A stretch of DNA of 64,000 bases from Mytilus galloprovincialis (GCF_965363235.1 NC_134851.1:38530321-38594320), one strand, 5' to 3'; numbered from the stretch's first letter, positions 11,290-22,437 are shown. The notes: generated by a model from the letters alone, not told the origin. Translations and numbers: made by a program.

Positions 11290-11910
11290 ATCCAGTTTGC
11301 TGTCTTATTGAGCTATATTTTTCGTTAACAACTTTTAATAAAATGTACATTGGTATGATTCACTATGAGACAACTATTCAGCAAAATTCAAGCAAAGTGG
11401 ATGAATGCAATTATAGACAGCCCTGAAACCTTAAAAAAATTGAACAAATCACATATCGTCTAGCCGACATGAAAATTAATCACAATTATTATACAGTTTA
11501 TGAAAAACAAACACTACAGACATGAACCAACAACAAGCACTGAACTACTGACTATGACATATATAAAGAAACGAACCCCATGCTAATATTGAACATTGGT
11601 GCAAAAGTACAACACTATAACAAACAATTACAACCAGTTGCAAAGGGTTTAATTGATCAGATCAATACAAAACCAAAAAAACATCTATAAAAAATATAAC
11701 AAAACAGACCAAAAGTAAAGATATAAGAGTACTCGCAATTACTGACCACTTATTCAAAGCCAGTAACAACTTATAAAAAACCATAGCATCTAAGACTTAA
11801 TATCAATCCGTTCACATTCAACATTCATTGCATGAAGCGTAAGGACTCATTAACGATCAGAGAAAACACATGACCTTGTACAAAGCCCAAAACATAGGTA
11901 CCTTGAATAC
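11290..11910. repeat. SINE-like repeats in the 3' flank of copy 2
   Basis: Contains ATTCACTATGAGACAACTATT (its first 20 bases match the GATTGCCAATGAGACAACT family) and then the same repeat block as 3560-4160 (GGGTTTAATTGATCAGATCA at 11645, ACTCGCAATTACTGACC). Non-coding. Confidence 0.55.
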
Positions 11911-12700
11911 ACAGAAATAATAAACATCATATTGTAGTTAACATATTGTATTAATACTATTATTTTTGTTAGACCAATACAACAGATACAGTGGTTCAAA
12001 AAACTATGAATATAATAATAGCATAAGGTAGCAATACACAGTTAGGACTTTAGTTTCGCATTTTGACCCCGGTGGATTTTTCAAATATGAAAGTTATTGT
12101 GTATTAAAAATCATTTTTAGACAGCTGAGTACTAATTTAGCCTTTAAAGATGGTTTATAAGAACATCAAGATTATACTATACATGTTTTTAGGGCTGTTT
12201 TCTGTTTGACTCTCCGTGGTTTCATAGCTAGACCGGCAATCAGTCAATAAATTATTGTAATGTTTACAAACAGTTTTTTCTACACAAAGTTTTTGACGCA
12301 ATTTTGCAATGAAAGACTGATGATTGTCATTGAATTTATTGAAAGATATAAGTAAACAGTTTCAGAAAAGGTATGACGTCAACAATTGAAATTTTACTTT
12401 TGGCCAAATTTTGGGGAAATATGTGACATCTTTTCACCCCTTTTTGCCATATTTTATAACAAATAAATGCAGATTTTTGCCATGGATACACCTAAAAGAA
12501 ATTATATTTTACCATTTTATATACTGGATATAAAATATATGGAAGATTCGGATGACATACATATGCACAAATATGACACAAAGAGTAAGCTTAATATTGC
12601 AAGAAAGCAATGAAAAGGGATAGTTAAATTTATGAGGGAAACTTTCAATATTTATTCCTAACTGTTTATTACTACCTAATATAGATACAGGTATATTTGC
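11911..12700. other. Spacer without recognised gene
   Basis: AT-rich. The piece ATTTTGACCCCGGTGG (12059) and what follows to ~12480 look like dispersed bivalve repeat sequence. No coding region is supported. Confidence 0.45.
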
Positions 12701-13204
12701 CACTAAAAGCTTGATAATTTTCCTTTTGAAACTTGGTGCAAGGAAATTTAACTGGTGCACAGCAACTAATTATAAAAATAATTAAAAATCATAAAGATAA
12801 ATAAAATACTAATAGTTAAATATTTAAAAAAGCTTCCTATTAAATTATAACTACTTTTCATCAACGAGTTTCACTTGGTGCAGCACCGAGCAAATCTGCT
12901 TGGTGTTATCCTTAATATAAACTTAGACTTGCAGCTTGGTGCAATACAGCAGACGACGGAGTTTAAGAGTAATCTCCGATTGATCATGTTTTTGACCTGA
13001 ATTATTCTCGTAAAGTTTTGAAATAGACATTTACCAATTTCTGTCCGAAGCTAATATGTTTTTATATCATATTCCTACATAAACAATCTTTTGCTTAGTG
13101 CAATATGATTGTGTTTTACCGTATCGAACCAGCAAACGTTCTGCATCGACAAGAAAGGCTATCTAAACTTTTGGCTCCGCCTATAAATGACGTGATACAC
13201 AAGA
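12700..13204. repeat. Duplicated spacer (second copy of ~4650-5215)
   Basis: Shares CACTTGGTGCAGCACCGAGC (12871) and GCAGACGACGGAGTTTA (12949) with the first copy, in the same order and spacing from the Met-rich gene upstream. It marks the 3' flank as part of the duplicated unit. Confidence 0.65.
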
Positions 13205-13650
13205 AAAACCATAATTCAAAAAAGCTAAATTTTCAATCTGTTCCTCAAAACTTGAAAACACTTGTATGTCATTTAAATAGACAACACATGTTTTCCAGGT
13301 TTATCCCGAAATTGTTTCTACCAATAGTATTTTAAAGACAGCAGGTGCATTACAAAGTCCAAAAGTTAAAACGGTAAACTACCAAAGCCCACTTCCAGGA
13401 TATAAAAAGGCTGTTTTGGGGCGATCTTGAGTAATGGATACTTGATGATATCCAATCTTTAAATCGAGCTTTGAATACCATTTGAACCCTGCTAGATAAT
13501 CCAAGGTATCATCTATGCGAGGTATCAAATGTGAATCTAAAATTATATAATGATTATACAGACGATAATCAATAAAGAAACGAATAGAGACATATTTCGT
13601 ACGCTCAGTTACTACTGAGAAACACCAGGGGCTTGTGCTAGTTTCTTAAA
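13205..13650 (-). mobile_element. Ty3/gypsy-type pol fragment (fossil), second copy
   Basis: Homologous to 5217-5600 in the same orientation and position relative to the upstream gene. It was carried along by segmental duplication and is not a separate insertion. Broken; no LTR seen. Confidence 0.65.
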
Positions 13651-14235
13651 GTTTAATCGTTTTGTTTTTCTGATAATTCAATTCGATAAAACGTCTTAGA
13701 TAAAGGACAAGTTGTTCTTTGAAATACCTCTGGTTCATCATTGTTCTGTTCAGACAATGTTGACGTTTCACAAAGAATGGGTAGGAGCTGTAAGCTCTTC
13801 ATTACCGAATGAGTCGAAACATGTGTATCCCATATGCAGGTGAAGTTGATACATTGGTACTAAGGTTGGGAAAATTGATAATTTCAAAATTAAAACTGTT
13901 GTTTTTCATAGATTCCAGTCATGTCAAATTCGAAGTTTTAGTTTAAAATGATAAAGAGCAAGCCGTGTCTGTTGTTTCTTTACTTATAGTTCTGGGGATA
14001 TATTCATTGAACCCAATCAGAAAAGTGTTTTGTTTATGGAAAGAACATCATCAATATATCAAAATACGAAATTAAATGATCTAATTTCATTGGTCTTCTT
14101 GTTTTGACAAATGTCTGAAGGAAGTCCGACTCATTTGAAAAAGAAAATAATAATATGATTCGCCAACGTTTAATCCTTGTCAAATGATGTTTTTTGTATG
14201 TGGGATTACATGAGTGTTATTTGTTCAAAGTTCTT
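13651..14235 (-). mobile_element. Penelope-like RT fragment
   Basis: The minus strand shows NFEIINFPNL, SPAYGI and a LYLRRF-like end (~13680-13900), and the more N-terminal part at ~13985-14235. It matches 5640-6010 plus 6614-6860 without the nested insertion. Broken. Confidence 0.65.
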
Positions 14236-14239
14236 TTTC

Positions 14240-14565
14240 AAGAGACAGACGCGCGTTTCGTCTACAAAAGACTCATCAGCGACGCTCGAATCTAAAAAAG
14301 TAAAAGAGGCAAAATAAAGCACGCAGTTAACGACCATTGAGGACAAAAAAATCCTAAACGTTTTGGCAGAATACAGCTAAGGTTATCTATTCCTGAGGCA
14401 TTAAAGCCTTAGTATTTCAAATATTCAAAGTTTTGTTAACAAGTAATCTATATTTTGGCCATATCGATACCAACACAGGTCAACACAGAAGTGCTAACTA
14501 CTGGGCTGGTGATACCCTCGGAGAATAAAAACTCCACTAGCATTTGCATCAATTGAGTGGTTATA
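14240..14565 (+). repeat. ACGCGCGTTTCGTC mussel repeat
   Basis: Has the hallmark GACGCGCGTTTCGTCTAC, then GACTCATCAGCGACGCTC, and ends in GGTGATACCCTCGGAGAATAA...CTCCAC. The longest other copy is at 42770-43110, with partial copies at 51085-51185 and 51467-51595. A dispersed non-coding repeat I know from mussel sequences. Confidence 0.75.
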
Positions 14566-15104
14566 AATAAACGCATCATAGATAAATGCTGCAAATCTTT
14601 GCTGCATATTGATAAAAAAAATCATGTACATAAAAAATCGTAATGTCTTTCGTGTCACCAATTATCTGAGTGTCCAATAAAGTCTTAAGCATATTACAAT
14701 TTCCTAAACAATGCAAATTTTTACACACCTAATGGATCGAGCACCCCGGTCTGCTCCTGTTACATGTTTATTCAATACATTTTCGTGACTATGAACATTC
14801 AAAAGTCTGTCTGTGCAGGCCAACAAATTAAAGATAACCATTTTTATAAAGTAGGTCTCGTTCTACTGTTTTGTATACAATTGTAAGAGAAGGTCATCTC
14901 AAATTTTGTGCAAGTATTTGCATGCTTCTCGTTTTATTAACACTAGAACACACCCGCGAAATCGCGGGCATTCAGAGCGGAGTTAAAAGTATGTAAAGTG
15001 TTGTTAGAAGTTTTATACCTCCTCCTTCATTTCCAAAATTCCCAATTTTTGGTTTTCTATCAATTTCAATATGAACATACATTTAGTATGTTATGAACAT
15101 TTAA
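14566..15104. other. Spacer without recognised gene
   Basis: Contains a short repeat piece at ~14940-14990 (ACACCCGCGAAATCGCGGGC, a small GC-rich inverted repeat CCCGCGA/TCGCGGG). Otherwise nothing recognised. Confidence 0.45.
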
Positions 15105-15368
15105 GTAAGGAGCCTGTAGTTCAGTGGTTGTCGTTTGTTTGTGTGTTACATATTTGTTTTTCGTTCCTTCTTTGTACATAAATAAGGCCGCTAGTTTTCT
15201 CGTTTGAATTTTTTTACATCGTCATTTCGGGGACTTTTAAAGCTGAGTATGCGGTATGGGCTTTGCTCGTTGTTGAAGACCTATAGTCGTAAATTTCTGT
15301 ATCATTTTGGTCTCTTGTGGAGAGTTGTCTCAACATGGCAATCATACCACATCTTTTTTTTTGTAATC
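15105..15368 (-). repeat. SINE-like mussel repeat, reverse orientation
   Basis: Ends in GTTGTCTCAACATGGCAATC ATACCACATC, the reverse complement of the GATGTGGTATGATTGCCA... start of this family. It also holds CATCGTCATTTCGGGGAC (15219). Direct-orientation relatives are at ~33175-33400. Non-coding; the small ORF across it is a shadow. Confidence 0.65.
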
Positions 15369-16189
15369 AATGAATTTTGTAAAATATTTAATGAATGGAG
15401 AATTTCAGAAAAGGTATCAAAAGTTCACATGAATAATTTTAGCGCTTATCTGTATATTACTATATAAATAAAGTGTATTTACTTTCAATTCTTAGTTTAG
15501 TAATCGATCCATGGTGGTCAATTGACATAGTATACAGACCCTCTCCATTTAATAAACTCTGAACAGAATTAAAATACACTTTATTCGTACTATTTGTTTG
15601 TTCAAAGTATACAGAAAAACGCAAACCGGAAGTATAATCTGACTTAAAATTTGGTCCAATGACGGGACAATATCCGGATGCCTTTTTTCTCGTTTTTCTC
15701 CCAAAATAACTCAATCTGAATAATCATATGAATGGATGACAAATGCGACTATGCACTGTATATATAGGACACAGAGTCGTGTTGATTAATTTATTGTGGA
15801 AAGAAGAGAAGCGACACCAAAAATGAGGTCTTCTCGTTTAATAGTATAGATTCAATGTTTACATCGAGATTAGGTCTGTTTGATTTTCTAAGAAACTTAA
15901 TTTCAAATTTGTCAATCTTTGCTGCATATCAATCGATTCCTTTGGATTTCCCCCTGACTTTCTCTAATCTAGCTGTAGGTATATATTACGAGAGTTTACC
16001 ATGTTCCTGAGAAGTATACAGACATTAAAAAAACAGTTGGTACTATAGGAATTCATTCACATAGAAACTTTCTATACGAATTTCACACCATGCTTCTATA
16101 GCCTGCTGAATTTGTCCTTTGCTGCAACAGCAGAAAATTCTGTTTTAATTTCAAACGTTACGAAGATATAGTTACCAATTCTAAAAAAA
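15369..16189. other. Spacer without recognised gene
   Basis: An 84-codon minus-strand ORF (15460-15714) is present but matches nothing I know, and its surroundings show no promoter or splice signals. I do not call it a gene. Confidence 0.4.
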
Positions 16190-16800
16190 GGACGTAAACA
16201 TATTTTGTATTTCAATTTTTGCAATTTTGTCAACGAAGTATGGAAAATTTAGCTTTTATCTAAAACAGTAGAACATCTATCTGAAAAACTAGTATCATGC
16301 AAAGTGACATATGCATGTATATTTGTCTATAAATAGATATTGAATGAGTGGTTAGTTTATAGGAAAAAACTATTTCAGAACGTTTCTGGGTCGCCTTAGA
16401 TCACCCCTAGTTTCTGATGTAGTTCGTGTTGTTTATTCCTTAGTTTTCTATATTGTGTCATGTGTACTATTGTTTGTCTGTTTGTCCTTTTCATTTTTAG
16501 CCATGGCGTTGCCAGTTTATTGTCGATTTATGAGTTTGACTGTCCCTCTGGTATCTTTCGTCCCTCTTTTATTCTAATGTCTTACCAGATTGTTTTTCGG
16601 ACGTCCATTAAAGAGCCACCTCTATCATCATATCATCAACACACCAAACACTTGTTCTTTTGATCAGAAATAGCTAAATCCATGTCAACATTGATCAAAT
16701 ACAATGTAGGCTAATGAACTCATCATAGATACCAGGATTACAACTTCATGTAAATGGCTTTAAATTAGATTCCTACAATCTAGAACACATCTACACGCTG
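16190..16800 (+). other. Distal 5' flank of copy 3 with an inserted repeat tail
   Basis: Matches the flank of copy 2 (~7260-7680): AACTAGTATCATGCAAAGTG, then TTGATCAGAAATAGC and AAATCCATGTCAACATTGAT. At ~16390-16570 the match is interrupted by a Penelope-like 3' tail. Confidence 0.55.
16390..16570 (+). mobile_element. Penelope-like 3' tail (5'-truncated)
   Basis: Carries CACCCCTAGTTTCTGATG, CTTAGTTTTCTATATTGTG, GTTTGTCTGTTTGTCC, and ends GACTGTCCCTCTGGTATC TTTCGTCCCTC. It is the same tail that follows the RT piece at 6425-6613. It is absent from the matching place upstream of copy 2. Confidence 0.65.
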
Positions 16801-16809
16801 TTTTTATTT

Positions 16810-17250
16810 GTACTGTGAATTAATTATTATTCGTTGGATATCAATTTTTGTGGATTTCGTTGGAACAGGTGAAACACGAAATTAAAAATCCAACAAATCA
16901 CAAATTTTCATTAAGCTTGCATTTGTATGTAGAATTCGGCAAAACCACGAAAATGAATACTGTAAACCAACTTATTATCGCGGATACTTTATTTCGCGTT
17001 TAGCCCTTTCGAGTCCATTTCGCGGCAATTTAAATTCGCGGTTTTCTAATTAACTTGATGTTGTTAAATACGGAAAGATCCAAGTTTTACATATTCGCGT
17101 CGATTTAACTTCGCGATATTTTTCTACTCGCGAAAGTCGCGAAAATAAATCGCTCGCGAAAATTAGTTGGTTTACAGTATCCACGAACATGCAAATTTTG
17201 CTTAATCCACAACAATTGGTACCCACGAAAATAAAGAATCCGTAGTATGA
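16810..17250. mobile_element. MITE-like repeat split by a nested MITE
   Basis: The left part (16825-16957, TTCGTTGGATATCAATTTTT...) and right part (17180-17250, TCCACGAACATGC...ACCCACGAAAATAAAGAATC) are the two ends of one element of the 3308-3511 type, interrupted at 16958. It lies ~150-550 bp upstream of the copy 3 proximal promoter. Confidence 0.6.
16958..17179. mobile_element. Nested MITE with TACTGTAAACCAACT ends
   Basis: The 15-bp termini TACTGTAAACCAACT and AGTTGGTTTACAGTA are exact reverse complements. The interior is rich in TTCGCG/CGCGAA. The ends are compatible with a TA target duplication. Non-coding. Confidence 0.8.
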
Positions 17251-17384
17251 ATGAAGGAGGTTGTTGGAAGTATGTCAATGAGACAAAATCTTAGCGACAA
17301 AGAATATTACTACATGATCAATGATGAACTCTTACACACTAATTGTGTCAATTGCCAAAATGGTATTAAACAGATTGTTTATCA

Positions 17385-17553
17385 CATCCAAGACATGTGT
17401 CGGACATGGTTATCGTGTTTTGATTATCACATAATTTTTAATGAAATAAAATGTCTTTGCAGATGTTTAATAAAACACATGTTTTATTACATAATGACCT
17501 TAATTAGCAGGAACAATGAATTGTATAAATAGGAGGATAATGGCTGAAACGGT
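17385..17553 (+). promoter_or_regulatory. Promoter of copy 3
   Basis: Conserved block: TCGGACATGGTTATCGTG (17401), a palindrome with one mismatch at 17468-17489 (half-site TAATAAAACA), TTACATAA (17487), homeobox-like CTTAATTAGC (17499-17508), and TATA box TATAAATAGG (17524-17533). The ATGG at 17540 lies before the expected start site and is probably not transcribed. Confidence 0.7.
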
Positions 17554-17609
17554 CGCAAAATTTTCTTTGGCTTCCATCGATAACAACTTGCCACCTTTTT
17601 AAATCTCAG
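17554..17609 (+). other. Non-coding exon 1 of copy 3
   Basis: AACTTGCCACC...TCTCAG followed by GTAAGAAAG at 17610, a consensus donor. The start is estimated from the TATA box. Confidence 0.65.
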
Positions 17610-18145
17610 GTAAGAAAGACATTTACTTATAAACAGCCTTCAGTATACTTGATCAAGTTGAATAAGTACTGTTTTCATCTATCACGCTATTAAGTATCAA
17701 ATTGATATTTTTCGATAAAAGTGAGTTTAACTTATAAAAATATTTGTAAAACTGGTAACGCATTAGATTTTCTAAATAAATTCGTCAAGATTAATCTTTT
17801 AATAATCTTTTTTTTTTGTCTCATATTGTCGTGTTAACCAACCATTTTTGTTTTTCATATCAATTGATTAAAGTTTGCTGAAAACTTACCATATATTCAT
17901 ATATAATTTAAAGTGCATCCTTTTTAATATTTTGTTACAAACATGATGTGTTGACCAACCGATTAGTGTTAGTCCTGCATGAAATATAACAGCCAATACT
18001 TAGTATTCCTTTAGACAAAAATATTGTTGGACACAATTTTACCTAAATCGGAATACCATCTCGATTCTTTTCATAGAATTCATGTTTCTCGCGTAATACA
18101 TTCAATATAACCGTTTTTTTTGTTAATATGATCTGTACATAGATA

Positions 18146-18510
18146 TAAGAAGATGTGGTGTGAGTGCCAATGAGACAACTCTCCATCCAAATAACAATTT
18201 ATAAAAGTAAACCATTATAGGTCAATGTACGGCCTTCAACACGGAGCCTTGGCTCACACCGAATAACATGCTATAAAGGGTCCCAAAATTACTGGTGTGG
18301 AACCATTCAAACGGGAAAACCAACTTTCTAATCTATATAAAAAAACGAGAAACGAGAAACACGTATAAATCACATAAACAAACGACAAGTACTGTACATC
18401 AGATTCCTGACTTAGGACAGGTGCAAACATTAGCAGCGATATTCAACGTTTTAATGGTACCAAACCTTCTCCCTTTTTCTGAAACAATAACAAAACATCA
18501 CAACATAGAA
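18146..18510 (+). repeat. SINE-like mussel repeat in the copy 3 intron
   Basis: Starts GATGTGGTGTGAGTGCCAATG, runs through CACGGAGCCTTGGCTCACAC and ends near CAGATTCCTGACTTAGGACA GGTGCAAACATTAGC. It splits intron sequence that is continuous in copies 1, 4 and 5 (around TTTATAGACSTTHRGTTCACG). The related copy is at 43275-43575. Confidence 0.7.
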
Positions 18511-20695
18511 AATGTATTTATAGACCTTAGGTCACGATCTATTACAGTTTTATTACATACAAAAAATTTCTTCTTTTATGGAGCTTGTAAGTCATATAGA
18601 ATCTCGTTTATGCAGGTATCAATTCATCATCTGCTACATTCAAACGTTTTATGTTTGTTTCTCACAATAATAAGTCCGGATGCAACAGTTCAATAAGTGT
18701 TAAATTCTTATTTTTTGTTTATTCATATGACCATTTAAACATTTAAAACGCTATATGGTTTGGATTAATTGAAAGATAAAAGCTGCATGCAAAAATCAGT
18801 CACCATGAAAACAATTTTCTATGACTTTAACATAGGAGAAACATGAATAAACCTTTAAAATTAATATGAATTCTTCAATAACATTGGACTGCTCCTTTTT
18901 ATAAAATTATTGATATGTAAAAGCGTTTGCTGAAACGGAAGCGCCTCATTCTAGAAATGAACTCACAGTCAATGCTTTCTGTCCCAGAATGGGATCAAAG
19001 GTCAAAATTATAGGACTGTGTGGAATATTACGCAACATATATGTGCCCCAAACTTTAAACTATAAGTTTAAACTTATTATAAATCGGTACTACTCCAACC
19101 TTCACTTTAAGTCTTCCTCAGAATTCAAGGTCGCCGCTTTTTATGTTCATTCTGACTGGAAACATTCACAAGTTATCTGGGAACCAGTACGTAAACAAAA
19201 CAAAATATCTACGTGAATCATATATCTCTACGAAAGATGCGTGGTTTCTAAAACAGTTGTGTGTACAAGTATTTATAATAACATTTTTTTTGCGAAGATC
19301 ATGAAAACATCACTTCTTTTATTTTTTTTTCTATTATTTAGCTGACCATTTTTATTGTGACAGCTTGCGTAATCGTTGACGTTAAATTTCAGAATGAGGC
19401 AAAAATTAGCGTATTATAGTGAAGCATACATGTAATCCAATAATTAGAATATAAAAAGAATAACTCTTTATTCATTGCATGCGTCAAATGCGTTTTTGGT
19501 TAGATTTACCTTTATAAAAATTGTATGCAAAGGATTTATAAGATCTAAAAACGTCAAGAGATATATTATTATTTAAAAGTAAAATTACTAAAATACTGAA
19601 TTCTGAGGAAAATTAAAAAAGGAAAATGCCAAATCAAATGGCAAAATTAAAAGCTCAAATACATCAAACAAATGGATAACAACTGTCATATATTCCTGAC
19701 TTGGAACAAGCATTACAAGGTTAATTTCCTAAAAAGAAAATATGCTTGTTCCAATAAATTAATATATAAATACAAAAGTTGTTTTTGTTCTCTAAAATCA
19801 TTAAGCAAGGTCACATATATATTTCCAGAAAATGGAACATAATGTTTGCAGCATATGTAAAAAAGTTAACTTAAACATGTTAAAGCAGAACATGTTTCAA
19901 GGGAACGTTTAATTTTAAGTAAACAGATAGAATGACATTTTAGTCCTCAGTTACTTGGTTTCATTAATATTCGTTGGATACGATTTACGTGGATTTTATG
20001 GGTACAAGCAAAGCACGAAATTAAATGTTTGACGAAAAACACATTTTTTATTTATATAGATATATTTATATTGTCTATATCACTTGTATGCAGACTTTAG
20101 CATAACCACGAAATTAAATATCCACGAGCAAATCAGTCGAGAGAAAAAATGAATCCACAGTATATATACTATGCTTTTGATGCAAAATTTAGGTATTTTT
20201 TTCGATGAGAATGTAATATTATTTTGTATTGACATAACAGGTTTAAGGCGTTTGGAGGCGATTATGATAGTGTCGATGGATTAAATGTTACATTTTCAAT
20301 GCTCCATAGAAAATGTGCATTTATTTTTACTTACGATAGAGCTTTCTTAAAGGACAAAAGTCACAATGACAGAAGGACTTATAAAAAGTACTTATAAAAA
20401 GTACTTATGGGAAAGAATTAATGAATGCTTGTCCAGATTAGAAATAGATATATTTATCACATATTTTTCACGAATACGTCGGGTTTTGCATATGTAATAA
20501 TCTCAAAATTGCTCGAGGCAAACAATAGGTTATTAGTTATTATTCTCTGATTCTAAATAACGTGACGTCATTGCATCATTAACGACACTTTTGTGATAAA
20601 ACGTTTAAGATTTTTACCTGTTATGTTACATTTAATTGTTATAATTTTGTTCCACTCTTTTCTGCAGAACTTAAATATGTGATAAAAAGATTATT

Positions 20696-20755
20696 AAGAT
20701 CGGTTTGTAAAAAAAGTTCCAAGTGCATTATGACTTTTTTTTACAAACCGATCTT
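20696..20755. repeat. 60-bp hairpin in the copy 3 intron
   Basis: Arms AAGATCGGTTTGTAAAAAAA (20696 on) and its complement ending at 20755 pair almost perfectly around a ~14-base loop. Other copies have a single AAGATCGTGT-like piece at the corresponding distance before exon 2, so the hairpin arose by inverted duplication of intron sequence. Confidence 0.75.
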
Positions 20756-20903
20756 TCATATGCAAATCATGTAACTAAGAACGTGTCTCAAATTGAATTA
20801 ATGTTACACTTATTACTTTTTGAAAAAAAACATGTTTGAATTATCTAGATATTCCTGATGTAACGACTACTACATGTTTTTCAGGTTTCGTCAAATCTCA
20901 AAG

Positions 20904-22361
20904 ATGGCTACATTTTTCGTGTTTATAACTATAGCCTTGTTGGCTGGCATAAATGCCTATGGAATGAAAAAGATGCCACCGTCAATGGAAATGATGGGCG
21001 GTATGGGAGGTAAAGGTGGCATGATGGACATGATGCCAATGAAACCAATGATGCCAATGGAAATGATGGGTGGTATGGACGGTAAAGGTGGCATGATGGA
21101 CATGATGCCAATGAAACCTGAGATGCCGATGGAAATGATGGGTGGTATGGGCAGCAAAGGTGGCATGATGGACATGATGCCAATGAAACCTGAGATGTCA
21201 ATGAAAATGATGGGTGGTATGGGCGGTAAAGGTGGCATGATGGAAATGATGAAAATGATGCAAATGATGGAAATGAAGGGTAAAATGATGGAAATGATGA
21301 AAATGAAGGAAATGATGGACATGATGAAAATGAAAGAAATGATGGAGATGAAAGGAAAGATGGAAATGATGGACATGATGAAACCTGGTATGCCAATGCC
21401 AATGCCAATGATGGACATGATGAAGCCTGATATGCCAATGTCAATGCCAATGATGGACATGATGAAGCCTGATATGCCTATGCCAATGCCAATGATGGAA
21501 ATGATGAAGCCCGGTATGTCAATGCCAATGCCAATGATGGACATGATGAAGCCTGGTACGCCAAAACCTATGCCAATGATGGACATGATGAAACCTGGTA
21601 TGCCAATGCCAATGCCAATGATGGACATGATGAAGCCTGGTATGCCAATGCCAATGCCAATGATGGACATGATGAAGCCTGATATGCCAATGCCAATGCC
21701 AATGATGGACATGATGAAGCCTGGTATGCCAATGCCTATGCCAATGCCAATGATGGACATGATGAAGCCTGGTATGCCAATGCCAATGCCAATGATGGAC
21801 ATGATGAAGCCTGGTATGCCAATGCCTATGCCTATGCCAATGATGGACATGATGAAGCCTGGTATGCCAATGTCAATACCAATGATGGACATGATGAAGC
21901 TTGACATGCCAATGCCAATGCCCATGATGGACATGATGAAGCCTGGTATGCCTATGCCAATGCCAATGATGGACATGATGAAGCCTGGTATGCCAATGCC
22001 AATGCCAATGATGGACATGATGAAGCCTGGTATGCCAATGCCAATGATGGACATGATGAAACCTGGTAAGCAAATGCCAATGCCAATGATGGACATGATG
22101 AAGCCTGGTATGCCAATGCCAATGCCAATGCCGATGATGAACATGATGAAGCCTGGTATGCCAATGCCAATGATGAACATGATGAAGCCTGGTATGCCAA
22201 TGCCAATGCCAATGCCAATGATGGACATGATGAAACCTGGTATGCCAATGCCAATGCCGATGATGGACATGATGAAGCCTGGTATGCCAATGCAAATGCC
22301 AATGATGAACATGATGAAGCCTGGTATGCCAATGCCCATGCCAATGAAGAAAGTATATTAA
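20904..22361 (+). CDS. Met-rich secreted repeat protein, copy 3 (intact, 485 aa)
   Basis: The ATG at 20904 aligns with the other copies' start. An in-frame ATG at 20874 lies across the splice acceptor and is not used. The signal peptide (MATFFVFITIALLAGINA) is followed by KKMPPSMEMM, four Gly-rich repeats, the Lys/Glu/Met linker (~residues 118-155) and a very long array of about 24 repeats MMDMMKPGMPMPMP, ending MKKVY (lacking the Gly of KKGVY). Seven of the 14 residues in that unit are Met. This copy differs from the rest in using KPG almost throughout where copies 2, 4 and 5 use KPD, pointing to local amplification of one repeat type. Cysteine-free. Function as for copy 2, unproven. Confidence 0.9.
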   Translation: MATFFVFITIALLAGINAYGMKKMPPSMEMMGGMGGKGGMMDMMPMKPMMPMEMMGGMDGKGGMMDMMPMKPEMPMEMMGGMGSKGGMMDMMPMKPEMSMKMMGGMGGKGGMMEMMKMMQMMEMKGKMMEMMKMKEMMDMMKMKEMMEMKGKMEMMDMMKPGMPMPMPMMDMMKPDMPMSMPMMDMMKPDMPMPMPMMEMMKPGMSMPMPMMDMMKPGTPKPMPMMDMMKPGMPMPMPMMDMMKPGMPMPMPMMDMMKPDMPMPMPMMDMMKPGMPMPMPMPMMDMMKPGMPMPMPMMDMMKPGMPMPMPMPMMDMMKPGMPMSIPMMDMMKLDMPMPMPMMDMMKPGMPMPMPMMDMMKPGMPMPMPMMDMMKPGMPMPMMDMMKPGKQMPMPMMDMMKPGMPMPMPMPMMNMMKPGMPMPMMNMMKPGMPMPMPMPMMDMMKPGMPMPMPMMDMMKPGMPMQMPMMNMMKPGMPMPMPMKKVY

Positions 22362-22431
22362 ACAATCGATGTTTAATACTGATGAATATATACATATTAT
22401 ATAAATCTAAAACAGTTGTAGATATCTTGCT

Positions 22432-22437
22432 AATAAA
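22432..22437 (+). terminator. Poly(A) signal of copy 3
   Basis: AATAAA about 70 bp after the stop in the conserved 3' UTR. Confidence 0.7.

Larger units (their letters stand above)
17610..20884 (+). other. Intron 1 of copy 3, enlarged by repeats
   Basis: 3,275 bp, the longest intron of the array. The extra length comes from a SINE-like repeat (18146-18510), a ...AAATGGCAAAATTAAAAGCTC mussel repeat (~19590-19720), a MITE-like copy (~19965-20165) and a small hairpin (20696-20755). The family block GACAGAAGGACTT is at 20370. The acceptor TTTTTCAG ends at 20884. Confidence 0.6.

Noticed and set aside
15460-15714. 84-codon minus-strand ORF
   Set aside because: No recognised motif or gene context. 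Possibly part of a dispersed repeat.
17540-17545. ATGGCTGAAAC in the promoter/exon 1 area of copies 3 and 6 as a possible coding start
   Set aside because: It lies only ~16 bp after the TATA box, before the expected transcription start, and is not kept in copies 2, 4 and 5.
21360-22340. Tandem repeats resembling a CRISPR array
   Set aside because: They are in-frame protein repeats without unique spacers in a eukaryotic gene.
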